Assembly (NCBI GenBank): GCA_022606135.1
Contig: JABYQN010000001.1
Span: 3,224,001-3,288,000, forward strand
DNA: 64,000 nt
Direction of reading: 5' to 3'
From: Fomes fomentarius
Lineage: Eukaryota; Basidiomycota; Agaricomycetes; Polyporales; Polyporaceae
Part shown: positions 23,093 through 32,484 of the stretch, piece after piece
Layout of the letters: each line of letters begins with the position of its first letter
Position numbering within the stretch: the first letter of the stretch is position 1
Position numbers and translations under genes: made by a program
The notes under the pieces: generated by a model
What the model was told of the DNA's origin: nothing
Database searches by the model: none
Seen by the model: the letters and a program-made list of their open reading frames with translations, nothing else

Positions 23093-24231
23093 TTGTACTG
23101 ATAACCGCCTTCGCGCTGGACGGCGGCAAAGTCGAGTGTTGCAAGTGATTTGCCAGTGCCGTCTGTTAGAGTACACTCGACCTTGTCCCCAGGCACGACC
23201 GGTCCGACACCGGACGGAGTGCCGGTCAGGATGAGGTCTCCCTCCTGTGGTATGAAGGCATCAGCTATCGCCCACTCGCAACGAGAATAGTATGTCTCTA
23301 ACCTCGAGCGTCATGATCGTAGAGATATGCTGGATGAGACGGGGATAGGGAAGAGCATATCTTTGGTGTTCCCGTCTTGCTTCACCGCGCCGTTCACCTG
23401 CCCAGTCGTGAGCACGGATTGCCAAGTGCCTCTCATGTCAAACAGAAGTTCACCTTCAAGGTGAGGCCAAGGTTGGCCGCGTCAGCGACTGACTCCTTGG
23501 GGATATAAGAACTGTCCAAGCATTCGTGAATTCCTGCGTTAGGGGTTTCTGGCGCAAGTGCTGACATACCTGATAGGCGTGAATGTGTCGAAGCCCTTGG
23601 CGACCGTCCATGGCAGCCTCTTGGCTTTGATCTCTTCTTGTACATTACGGGCGGTCATGTCAACGGCAAGAGCTACCAAAGAGAACAAGGCGAGTCAGGA
23701 CACTCATGGCTACGTGAAATGTGGATGTTATTACCGTAACCCGCTACGTAACTCTCGGCTTCGGACACGGGGACGTTGCGTCCCCGCTTGCCAACGACGA
23801 CGCCGAGTTCCACTGGTATGAATCACATCAGAACGCAGACATAGGACTGTGAGCCTGTGAGAGACGAGAGTCACCTTCGTAGTGAGCGAGAACGCCCTTG
23901 GGGATCTCGACATTCCCTCCGGATGGAAGGTAACTCGTCGTCGGCTTGAGGAAGATGATGGGCTCCGTCGGAACGGCGTTGTTCAGCTCTTTGGCATGCT
24001 CTCCATAGTTCCGGCCGATGGCCACAATCTAATGATGAAACACGTATGCATCAGTCTGTCGTGTTACTTGAACTCAGGAATGTCGTCGCCCAAAGACTGT
24101 ACGTATACCTTCTTGCCCTGTTGTACGAATGCGGCAGCAGCGGTCATACGTGTCACTGTTTGACTGAAAGAGCGGTGCGCCCTGGTAGTGCCAGCAGCCC
24201 CGTAGCTGGTCCGTATTGCTGCTGAGAACAT
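23093..24231 (-). CDS. FAHD1-like fumarylacetoacetate-hydrolase-family protein, mitochondrial
   Basis: Mg-dependent acylpyruvase/oxaloacetate decarboxylase family (FAHD1). Conserved pieces are [71 protein letters not shown], and [15 protein letters not shown] near the C-terminus. Two starts are in frame. The upstream ATG (24231) gives a basic, acid-free presequence ([20 protein letters not shown]) followed by SFSQTVTR, a good mitochondrial signal. The inner ATG at 24147 would give a form starting [13 protein letters not shown] without it. Six or more short exons. Alternative initiation could place one product in mitochondria and one in cytosol; that is inference. Confidence 0.9.
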
Positions 24232-24340
24232 GTTGCACAGTGCACTTACACACGGCTCACTGGACAGTTGTGTAACTGGCTATTTCAGTTATGTTCTCAG
24301 GAAAAGGTGCTATTATGCATGTGCTTGAGGTAACATACAT

Positions 24341-24423
24341 GGGCACATGGTGTAGTTGGTTATCACATCCGCTTAGCATCAGTGCGTCTGCGGGGGTGCT
24401 GGGTTCAATTCCCAGTGTGTCCA
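24341..24423 (+). tRNA. tRNA-Ala(AGC) with 10-nt intron
   Basis: The acceptor stem GGGCACA (24341-24347) pairs with TGTGTCC (24416-24422), followed by discriminator A. The D-arm holds TAGTTGGTTA. The anticodon stem TCCGC pairs with GCGGG (24390-24394). The anticodon AGC is at 24375-24377 after T33, and the T-arm is CTGGG-TTCAATT-CCCAG. The anticodon loop is 17 nt in the DNA, so an intron of about 10 nt (24379-24388) sits one base 3' of the anticodon, the canonical position. A T4 run near 24442 may serve as the Pol III stop. Confidence 0.93.
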
Positions 24424-25220
24424 TTGTTTCTTGTTCGCATTGTTTTGTCCGCCACTCCTCGTCAACCTAACACTTGTAATCCAACAGCGTAGTTAAATGC
24501 ATGTTCGCCAGTTCGACTTGGAGGCCACATCTGAGGGAGACTGGTAGTACTTAGGTACGGCCCGTGTTCGGGGCACCAAGTAATCTCTTACGGAGATCAC
24601 GTGATTTATATCCTGAATCTCAATTCCCTAGGGCCTAGGATGAAGGTTTCAGCTAAACAAGCTACCCAGATACGACATCGCAGCCACCCTCTGGAACAGC
24701 TTCTTGACTCGAACTGGCGGATGAGAGTGCAGGTGATGGAGGGAAGGCTTTCTCCTGATCTTGGTGTGCCAAACGCTTGGGTTCTACTGAACTGTTATGC
24801 AATGATCGCAAGTGGATAAGTTCGTGCAGGTCTGTGTATCATTACTTTACTTAATACGACTGCCAGTTCGCTCAAACTTGAATGCAGTGGTAGGGATTTC
24901 GGAGATGTGCCGAGCCACTCCGTGCCGATATGGCGATCCACCGGCAGGACCGGGAGGACTGCTCGCTGGGGGCAGATCTCTTGGCTTGCCAAGTCGTCCA
25001 CCTCTAAGCTACTTGGCGAGCATGGGAACCGCCCGCGATGCCCTCCAGCCTCAGCTCCTCGCCGCCAAGGGTCTTCTAAATGCTTGACTTCCCTTATAAT
25101 CCGTTTACCTCGACTGAGCGGTCGTCCGTTGCTCTCCTGTTCTCATTTTCGCTACCTGCACCTTGGACGGTCTGCTGTACTCCTGTGGTGAACCAGACGA
25201 ACCCTCGCATCGCACTCGAA
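24424..25220. other. Intergenic, no gene recognised
   Basis: About 800 bp between the tRNA and the small membrane protein. Short frames only, none with family resemblance. Includes the probable promoter of the 25221 gene. Confidence 0.4.
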
Positions 25221-25999
25221 ATGGAGCCCTTGTCGTGTTTCCTGACTCTGCTTGCGTTATTATTATCGTCGCCTGCCACTGCCAGTCCACTCAGCAGGCG
25301 TGCTGGCACCAGCTTCTCAAAGTGAGTAGCGCCTTCGTGCCCTGCCAATCCCGCTTCTCATACTTCATCTCCTCGCTCGCAGTGACTTCGATCCGGAAGA
25401 GGAAGAAGACGGACCAGACGGACATCTGAATGCGCCTTGGGTGGTTGCCGTGGCAGTTGTGTCTGGTGAGTTATATTTACATCCCCTAACGCTGTCGCAC
25501 GTCCTTGTCCCTGTCCTTACCCGCTGTTGCCTCCAGCTATCATAATAGCCGGCGTCGCCGCAATCGTCCTCTTTCTCAAATGGCGCCAACGCCGGAGGGC
25601 ACGGCAGTCCGTCTACAATCGCGCACCGGACGAGAGGCTCACCGCGGGCGTACGTGAGCAGCAGTATGCATGGAAGGGCCCGTACGTCTCGCGTACGTCG
25701 TTCAACCGCTCTCCGTCACCCGTGAGTACATCGCCCTCTCCTTTCTCGCTGTTCGGGTCATTTTGGAACTTGCTAACGCCCGCCTCGTGGCCCAGCCCGC
25801 ACCGGCGCACCTGTCTGAGAAAGCCAAGTGGACGCCCCCTCTTCGGTGACCCGCACGCTCGTCCTCGTGTACGCCATCCGCTTGTGCGCATCGACCCGAT
25901 TGTGAGTATTCTTTTGAATATCTATGCACACAGCAAGTACTGATGTTATTCGCGCAGCGATACGCACACACCCCGCCGCTAGTCGATTCGCCAAGATAG
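25221..25999 (+). CDS. Small single-pass membrane protein
   Basis: About 150-160 residues from five exons. Exon 1 (25221-25321) encodes a signal peptide (MEPLSCFLTLLALLLSSPA). Then comes a short acidic ectodomain (NDFDPEEEEDGPDGHLNAP) and one membrane span (VVAVAVVSAIIIAGVAAIVL) followed by a stop-transfer cluster KWRQRRRARQ. The cytosolic tail holds an RVRHPLVRIDP-like stretch and ends TPPLVDSPR. The topology predicts type I: N-terminus outside, basic tail inside. No enzyme motif. The family appears fungal and uncharacterised; I assign no function. Confidence 0.72.
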
Positions 26000-27000
26000 G
26001 ACCAAGCGCCGCAGAAGCCCTCTATGCGCGCTCCATTACGATTTTGGACGTCTTCGTGTCGCCGCATGTCGCCGTAGGCTTGTATGCGAGGCCTTGTATG
26101 CCCGCATGACGTTCGCGTGTGAGCACTCTAGGCTGTAGAACCAGCTAGAGATCACGCGCGGTACGACTGCCTTCGAGCAGAACAAAGACGATTGCAATAC
26201 GACTATAGCAACAGTCTACGCGTTCGTTGTGTGTTAGTTACTTTACTGCACCGTTGTAGTTACGATACAAAACCAATTCACTGCACAAGCATTCTTGGTG
26301 TGCTGCTGTAGTATTATATCAACTCAGCCAAGACACTCGTTCGCCTTGTTGCGGGACGGGGTGTAGCCGACGTAAGTCACGACGTTCTTGTGTTCCTCTT
26401 GGGCGCGGGCTTGTCCGATGCCACGACGAAGAGATATAGCCAAGGTAAGGCTAGCTAACGTCTTATCCGCGGAGGGCAGTCTTCAGCCAGTCTCATCGTC
26501 GGCGGGTCGTGCCCGAGACCCCGAAAGCCCCTAAGTACTGCATATAAGCATGTAAAGCATAAGACGATAGGTAGTGGTACCACCTGACTTGGCATAACGC
26601 CTACGGCTGAATCCGGATGATGTCACTGTCAGAGGGCACCGGCGTTGCGGGGCTCAGAGACTCCCGTCGTCCCCAGTATTTGTCCATTCATCAAAAAGAG
26701 CTGTTTTTAGATGGGATCGATTCCCGCGCTCATATGTACCTGTCAAGCAATGGTAATCTCTGTCACTTCGATGTGCGCCTGTGCCCTTTGCGCGACGCAC
26801 ATGTCACCCCTTACATATTATTCATCGTCGGTCGCTTGCTCGACTTGCAAAGTTCCGACGTTCTGTCGAACTCATTGACAGGTCCGATGTAGATGGGATG
26901 GTAGATAAGTGCTGTTGACCGGCGGAGCATCTTCAACCTATATACGTCAGACTGATCAAGATCAACATGCCCTCTCGAGTTCTTCTGCAGATAGGCTTGC
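26000..27000. other. Gene-free stretch before the duplicated block
   Basis: No convincing gene. A minus-strand frame (~26811-27053) reads plausibly for 80 codons and contains NASFCIPQAYLQK, which is echoed near 39280 on the same strand (INASFFIPTCKL). It may therefore be a scrap of a coding sequence shared by both duplicate borders. The rest holds only short frames. Confidence 0.35.
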
Positions 27001-28301
27001 GGTATGCAGAAGGATGCGTTGACAGGATCCCGAATGAACGATGCTTCTATCACAACTAAGCCGCCAATCGGTGCTGTTTCGGATGGGATGTGATAATACT
27101 ACGTAGTCAGAAGCGTCGTGGTCTCCATGTCAGAATACTAGAAGGGTGCACCTTACATGAGACTAGAGCTGCCTTGTCAGTTGGACTCTCACTGGCAACG
27201 TTTTGTAGTCAGCATGCCGTGCGACCTCATGATATGGCAAAGTCTGGACTCACGATCAGGACGTAGTAGTGCGGCATGCATTCTTCCGCCGCACTAACCC
27301 CACCGCTTAGACGTTCGCTCCGTGATGCGAGGAAATCGACGACGACGTTGATGCTCGCTGCTGCTCCGCATACACTCGTTCATCGTTTTCCCTCGCCGGT
27401 GCGATGCTTAGAACAATCCAGGTCAGTTGCGCGGCCCATCATCACTGCCAGTGCAACATTCACTATAATGAGTGCTTAGATGAGGACAGTGCGTCTGGCT
27501 GGGTAACTGAACAATTGGGCATACTAGTGAGTGGTTATCGCATGGAGATATGTAAGAAGACCAGAAGGGATGTTTAAAGCGCCGCTGATTCTCACAGTGC
27601 CCGATGCATTTGAATTCTCGGGGATTCTTTCCAAACGCGATTCTCGCGTTTGGAATACTCACGGAGCCGTTGAGGCTCCAAGATTTGGGTACCTTACTAT
27701 GCCCTGTAGTGATGTATGTGATGTGGCCGCTACTGCAGGAAGGTATGAAGTGGCAGTTGGGCAATGTGGTTAAATGGGGGCTCGAGGTGGTGTCTGTGGA
27801 CAATGGCGGGCAACGCGAGATAGGTGAGTCAGTGTCCAGCGCGCGTAAGATAGAGGTAGAGACGATATGTTACCCGATACGACGTTAATCCCGTAAGGTT
27901 AGGTTTCATAGAACGTCCGGATGACGATGATCACCTCGTTGAGAAGCTAGTTACAGCGTCGTTGTCGCAGTGGTATCTGTATGAGGAAGCAAGGAGCAAT
28001 CTATAGATGACGTAGTGGTACTTTGCTAGCGGGTAGCCCGGATACTGCGGTACCTGGACGCATTTTGGGGTGTGTGGAGGAAGAGTTCAAGTTGCAGTGG
28101 GAGAGCTGTCGGACGGGTTCATACAACCACCTGAAGCTGATACACCCGAGCAACTCCGCTGATGAGAAAGCAGCTGCGTCTGCAGAAGACTAGATATCGC
28201 ACGATGTCCTTGCCAGAGAGGGCAGCCATTACGGAAGGTCCCAGCGCAGCTAATTCGATGAGAAGGAAGAAGAGGAAGCAGACACTCTAATGCCTGATTT
28301 A

Positions 28302-28314
28302 GAAACCCTAACCC
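28302..28314 (+). repeat. Two telomere-type units (AAACCCTAACCCT)
   Basis: AAACCCTAACCCT, followed nine bases later by TAGGGT, about 170 bp upstream of ILV2-A. It is the CCCTAA telomere unit and also the core of telo-box elements. It is absent from the copy B promoter. Two units are too few to indicate a true interstitial telomere; a regulatory or repair-derived origin is possible. Confidence 0.4.
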
Positions 28315-28377
28315 TGAGCTAGGGTGACAAGAATAGGAGGAATCAGGTGATTAGATGAGCCGCGAGATGACTCGGGT

Positions 28378-28383
28378 CGTCTT
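28378..28383 (+). promoter_or_regulatory. Gcn4/Cpc1-type TGACTC site, ILV2-A
   Basis: TGACTC within GATGACTCGG, about 90 bp upstream of the ILV2-A start. This is the half-site bound by Gcn4/CpcA-type regulators of general amino-acid control, a known regulator of ILV genes in ascomycetes. The aligned position in copy B reads TGGCTC, breaking the core. Binding is inferred. Confidence 0.45.
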
Positions 28384-28473
28384 TAAAGACTGCTCTTGAC
28401 TGGTTCTGGCTCGCCAGTTTTTCGTGGACGGCTCCTCGTCCTCCTCTCCCCTTCGTTGCCGTCGCTCGCCAGA

Positions 28474-30796
28474 ATGTCCCTGTCGGCTTCTAGGATGCGC
28501 GTCCCGTCTGTCTCAAAAGTCGCCATCCCCGCCCAGTTCACCCGTGCTCGCTCCTCCGTCGCAAGCTCGAGCGGCTCCATGCTCGAGGCCAAGTCAAGGG
28601 TGAGCGAGCATGCTAGGAACATCAGCAGGACAAGTACTCGCAAGGCAACCGCAGTCAATACCGTGTATGTGTCCACACATACTTTTCCTCGTTGGGTGTC
28701 GCTGACAGCACGCATACATGTAGGCGGCCCTCACCAGCGCCGGGGTACCAGCAGCTGCCTACAAGAAACAACGTTTCTTCCCCCTCTCCTTCCCTTCCTC
28801 CCCATACGGAGGGTCCTCTGGATCATTCCTTCGTGGGCATGTCCGGTGGCCAGATTTTCCATGAGATGATGGTCCGGCACGGTGTCAAGCACATCTTTGG
28901 CTATCCCGGCGGCGCCATCCTCCCCGTGTTCGACGCAATCTACAACTCCCCCCAGTTCGACTTCGTCCTTCCGAGACACGAACAAGGCGCCGGTCATATG
29001 GCCGAGGGCTACGCTCGTGTGACGGGCAAGCCCGGAGTTGTCCTCGTAACTTCCGGTCCTGGTGCCACGAACGTCATTACTCCGATGCAGGACGCACTCA
29101 GCGATGGCATTCCCCTCGTCGTCTTCACCGGTCAGGTGGCGACTTCAGCTATCGGCTCGGACGCTTTTCAAGAAGCCGATGTCGTCGGTATATCAAGAGC
29201 GTGTACAAAGTGGAACGTCATGGTCAAAGACATCTCTGAACTTCCCCGTCGCATCAACGAAGCCTTCAAGATTGCGACGTCGGGTCGCCCGGGTCCCGTC
29301 CTTGTTGACCTTCCGAAGGACATCACTGCCGGTGTCCTAAAGACCCCTCTTCCCTACAAGGCAACTACCCCCGGCAAGCCGCTGGGACTGCCGACGAACC
29401 CCCTCCTGCCCGCCGAGCAGGATATCGACAAGGAGATGATCCAGCAGGCCGCCGACCTCATTAACCAAGCGAAGCGTCCGGTCATTTACGCCGGCAATGG
29501 TGTTCTCTCCTCTCCCTTCGGACCGAAGCTTCTGAAGCAAATCGCGGACCAGGGCAACATCCCCGTCACGACTACCCTTCAAGGCTTGGGCGCGTTCGAC
29601 GAGATGGACGAGAAGAGCCTGCACATGCTCGGCATGCATGGTTCTGCGTACGCGAACCTGGCCATGCAGGAGGCGGATGTGATCATCGCGCTGGGTGCAC
29701 GTTTCGACGACCGTGTCACGGGTAAGGTCGACCTGTTCGCGCCTGCAGCCCGCACGGCAGCGTTGAACGGTACGGGTGGTATCATCCACTTCGAAATCCA
29801 ACCCAAGAACATCAACAAGGTCGTGGAGGCGACCATCCCTGTCCTCGGGGATGTCGTCGCGAACATGGCGGCCCTCGCACCCCTCATCCGGCCCGCGCCC
29901 AGGGAGGGGTGGTTCAAGGACATCAAGGAGTGGAAGGCAAACTACCCGTTCACGTACCATATGAGCGAGCCCGGCGCTCTGATGAAGCCGCAGGAGGTCA
30001 TCGTCGAGCTTGATAGACAGACAGCGCACAGGAAGGATGAAGTCATCATCACTACTGGGGTCGGTCAGCACCAGATGTGGGCAGCGCAGCACTTCCGTTG
30101 GCGGCAGCCTCTCCATATGGTGACGTCTGGTGGTCTCGGCGTGAGTTAAGCGTTTTCCTAACATCTGGACATCCGTTAACCCACGGGATTCATGTAGACT
30201 ATGGGCTTCGGACTGCCGTCCGCTATAGGTGCGAAGGTTGGCGCGCCGAACAAGACTGTGGTCGACATCGACGGCGACGCGTCGTTCAGCATGACTGCCA
30301 TGGAGCTCCAGACGGCGTCGCAATATAGCATTGGTGTCAAGGTCCTGATACTCAACAACGAGTTCCAGGGCATGGTACTCCAGTGGCAGGGTACGTACTC
30401 ACAATCCGGTGGTATACGACGGACTCGTGTGACTTATCTGATGCCGTGATAGACTTGTTCTATGATGCGCGGTATGCGCACACTCGTATGGTCAACCCCG
30501 ACTTCATCGCATTGGCGAAGGCGATGCGTATCCATGCGATCCGTTGTGACCGCTTGGAGGACTTGCCGGCGAAGATGAAGGAGTTCCTCGAGTACGATGA
30601 CTCGAAGCCTGTTCTCATGGAGTGTCTCGTCGAGACAAATGAACATGTGTTCCCTATGGTACGTACGGTGCTATCTCCCCTCTAATCCCGCTGACAGACG
30701 AGATATTTTTAGGTCCCCGCTGGCAAGGCTCTGCACGAGCAGATCCTGCATCCATCGTTCCGGGAGTCTTACGCGGCATCTCGCAAAAAGGAATGA
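28474..30796 (+). CDS. ILV2: Acetolactate synthase catalytic subunit, copy A
   Basis: ThDP/FAD-dependent acetohydroxyacid synthase, first common step of Val, Leu and Ile synthesis, in mitochondria. Five exons (28474-28664, 28724-30140, 30198-30390, 30453-30658, 30713-30796) give a clean 696-residue protein, matching the family. The N-terminus is a basic, Ser-rich presequence. The catalytic Glu lies in RHEQGAGHMAEGYARV. Other landmarks are VTSGPGATN, GARFDDRVTGK, GFGLPSAIGAK, the ThDP motif GDASF...NNEFQGM and QWQDLFYDARYAHTR. It keeps the expected RPVIYAGNG. The residue after GQV, proline in Saccharomyces, is alanine (GQVATSAIG). The promoter holds TGACTC. The gene is intact. Confidence 0.96.
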
Positions 30797-31198
30797 GTCT
30801 TGGGATAGCTCCAGAACTTGCTCAACTACCTTCGCTTTGGAGGCTTCTCGTAGACGAGTTCACGCCCATCAGGCTTGATTCATACGGGACGCACCGGGCC
30901 CGTGGACTTGGTATCTACCACGCTGCATTTAACATTCTCTGCATGTCTGGGCGTATATCCAGTCGCATGTATCGGTTGGTCGATGATTGGATCAGAAGCA
31001 AAAGTCCCTTTAGGGGACGTCATGTATCTACTACTTACCACCGCCCTCGAACGGCGGGCTACCATTTACACAGACAGTTCCATGCTTGTTCATCAACAAT
31101 GTCCCTTTTCGTGAAAGCATGCAGCATAATGATATTCCAAGTAAGCAACTGCTAGTGATACATTCTAGACGTGCTTCAAACAATCTCCTTGGTCTCTC

Positions 31199-31272
31199 CT
31201 ACGCCCGCTTCGGTTTTGTCGAACTGTCCTGCGCTGGCTCCAGCCGTGCGCGGCGACGACGAACTCGAGGTC
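31199..31272 (-). pseudogene. TYR1 3'-end stub (truncated)
   Basis: Copy A extends past ILV2 into the last codons of the neighbouring TYR1: 31199-31229 matches 42583-42613, then 31230-31272 matches 42729-42771, with about 115 bp missing between. Beyond 31272 the similarity ends. Only about 25 codons remain, so it cannot encode protein. It shows that the duplicated segment came from a locus where TYR1 adjoined ILV2, as at copy B. Confidence 0.85.
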
Positions 31273-32184
31273 ACTACACTCCAATCCTTTCGGCGACTTC
31301 ACCCAAAACACATTCGAATGTTCTCTTCTCAGTGCAATTCTTTATATTTGGCTTCGAAACTTCACAGAGGTCGTCTACTAGACAGGCCCAACATCTGATA
31401 TATCTCTCCGAGTTACTCCGGGATGCTGGACGATGGAGGGAGCTGAAGTGGGGAGCTGAAGTGAGTCTGAGGCGTGACACCATCCACCCGCGGAGTTTCA
31501 CTATGATCAATGCAGATGCTAGGTTATATATATATATAAACAAGCACCTTCTCCGCTCAGATTCTCGTGCTCCGCACGACCTTCGGAGAAGGGGCTTGCT
31601 TCAAACTCAAGGAAACCTACAGGAATTTGATTTTTGCGCCAGCTCCTCCCTCGTCCTTGCCCTCTGTCCGTCCTGCGAGGCTCATAGTTCGATTTTAGAC
31701 ATGCTAGGCTACAGAACTATATAATTTCTTATACGTCGCACAGAGAAATGAGTATAAGTAAGTGCCAGCAAAACCCGCCACAACCGTGACTGCCTTCCGA
31801 GGAATCGTGAATAAGTGATGCATCCAGCATACATATGGTTTCACAACAACTTGCCGCTGACAGTATGCCTTTACAGTGAACAGCTCGCAGATTTCTGCTG
31901 TTTCTCACAAAATGACCCGCACTCGCAACCGAAGATCTAGACAGGGCCAAGGTGGAATGTGGGGTTAAACGCCTGCGCAGGCATTGCGGGTTCGCGGTCG
32001 CTTGCGTCTTCCTCCCAGCCTTCTGTGACCTCATGGCCTCTGTTGTCTCGAGAACTCCTCCTAGGACTATCTCCGCGTCTACTATGAGCTCCCGCATCCT
32101 ACAGACCCCACGGCAGCACAAACCGACGAGGTGACAACACAGCTCCAAGGCAGCCTGAGGTACCAAGCCTCCGCCAGTGGGAGT
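31273..32184. other. Unique flank left of the retrotransposon
   Basis: Between the TYR1 stub and the left LTR. Contains a short (TA)n run near 31526. A minus-strand frame (31729-32166) runs to the insertion site and, across the target site without the element, stays in frame with a minus-strand frame at 38339-38600. It has a Cys-rich, unusual composition; I cannot say that it is a gene. Confidence 0.4.
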
Positions 32185-32459
32185 TGATACGGCGACACTC
32201 GGCTACGCGTGACTAAGCACGGCTATGAGCGGAAAATGCACCAAGTCGAAGCTGGAGGCTTCTCCGAGCTCGACTGGTCACTCTTATATTAAGAACTTCT
32301 TATTAAATACATGCACAGAGTTCGTGTATCTACAGCAGGTTCCAGCACGAATCAGAAAGCACAAGCGGAGTGAAACTAGTGTACAGACGACAACGGGCGC
32401 GCAAGCGCGGAGTTTGAAAATAGATACCGAATTGGGAATGTTCGTAACATCACCCTCCC
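32185..32459 (-). repeat. 3' LTR (left)
   Basis: 275 bp, identical base for base to 38064-38338 by eye. Bounded by the dinucleotides TG and CA and preceded by the GGAGT target copy. Contains AAGTCGAAGCT (32243-32253, + strand), which in the minus-sense transcript is the complement of the PBS. Confidence 0.95.
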
Positions 32460-32472
32460 TTCAGATTCGCGT
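32460..32472 (-). other. Polypurine tract
   Basis: On the minus strand the bases just before the 3' LTR read GAAGGGAGGGTGA, almost all purine. This is the expected primer for plus-strand DNA synthesis. It abuts the LTR directly. Confidence 0.75.
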
Positions 32473-32484
32473 CCACGCGATACG

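Larger units (their letters stand above)
27001..31272. repeat. ILV2 segmental duplication, upstream copy (A)
   Basis: Direct-orientation partner of 39256-42771. Similarity starts at GGTATGcAGAAGGATGCG (27001) matching 39256, continues through the shared stretch around AAGCGTCGTGGTCTCC, breaks at ~27185-28205 where copy A has about 1 kb that copy B lacks, and then runs through ILV2 into a stub of TYR1. The coding starts lie exactly 11,386 bp apart and the intervening introns align without gaps. Divergence in the coding exons is low (roughly one to two differences per 100 bases by eye). Confidence 0.9.

Noticed and set aside
29337..30323. Long minus-strand open frame (~328 codons) antisense to ILV2-A, repeated at 40723-41709 in copy B
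   Set aside because: It is the reverse reading of a highly conserved coding exon. Its presence in both copies only reflects their identity. Arg/Leu-rich composition with no family resemblance.
31520..31545. (TA)n run
   Set aside because: Short microsatellite with no sign of function or link to the duplication boundary.
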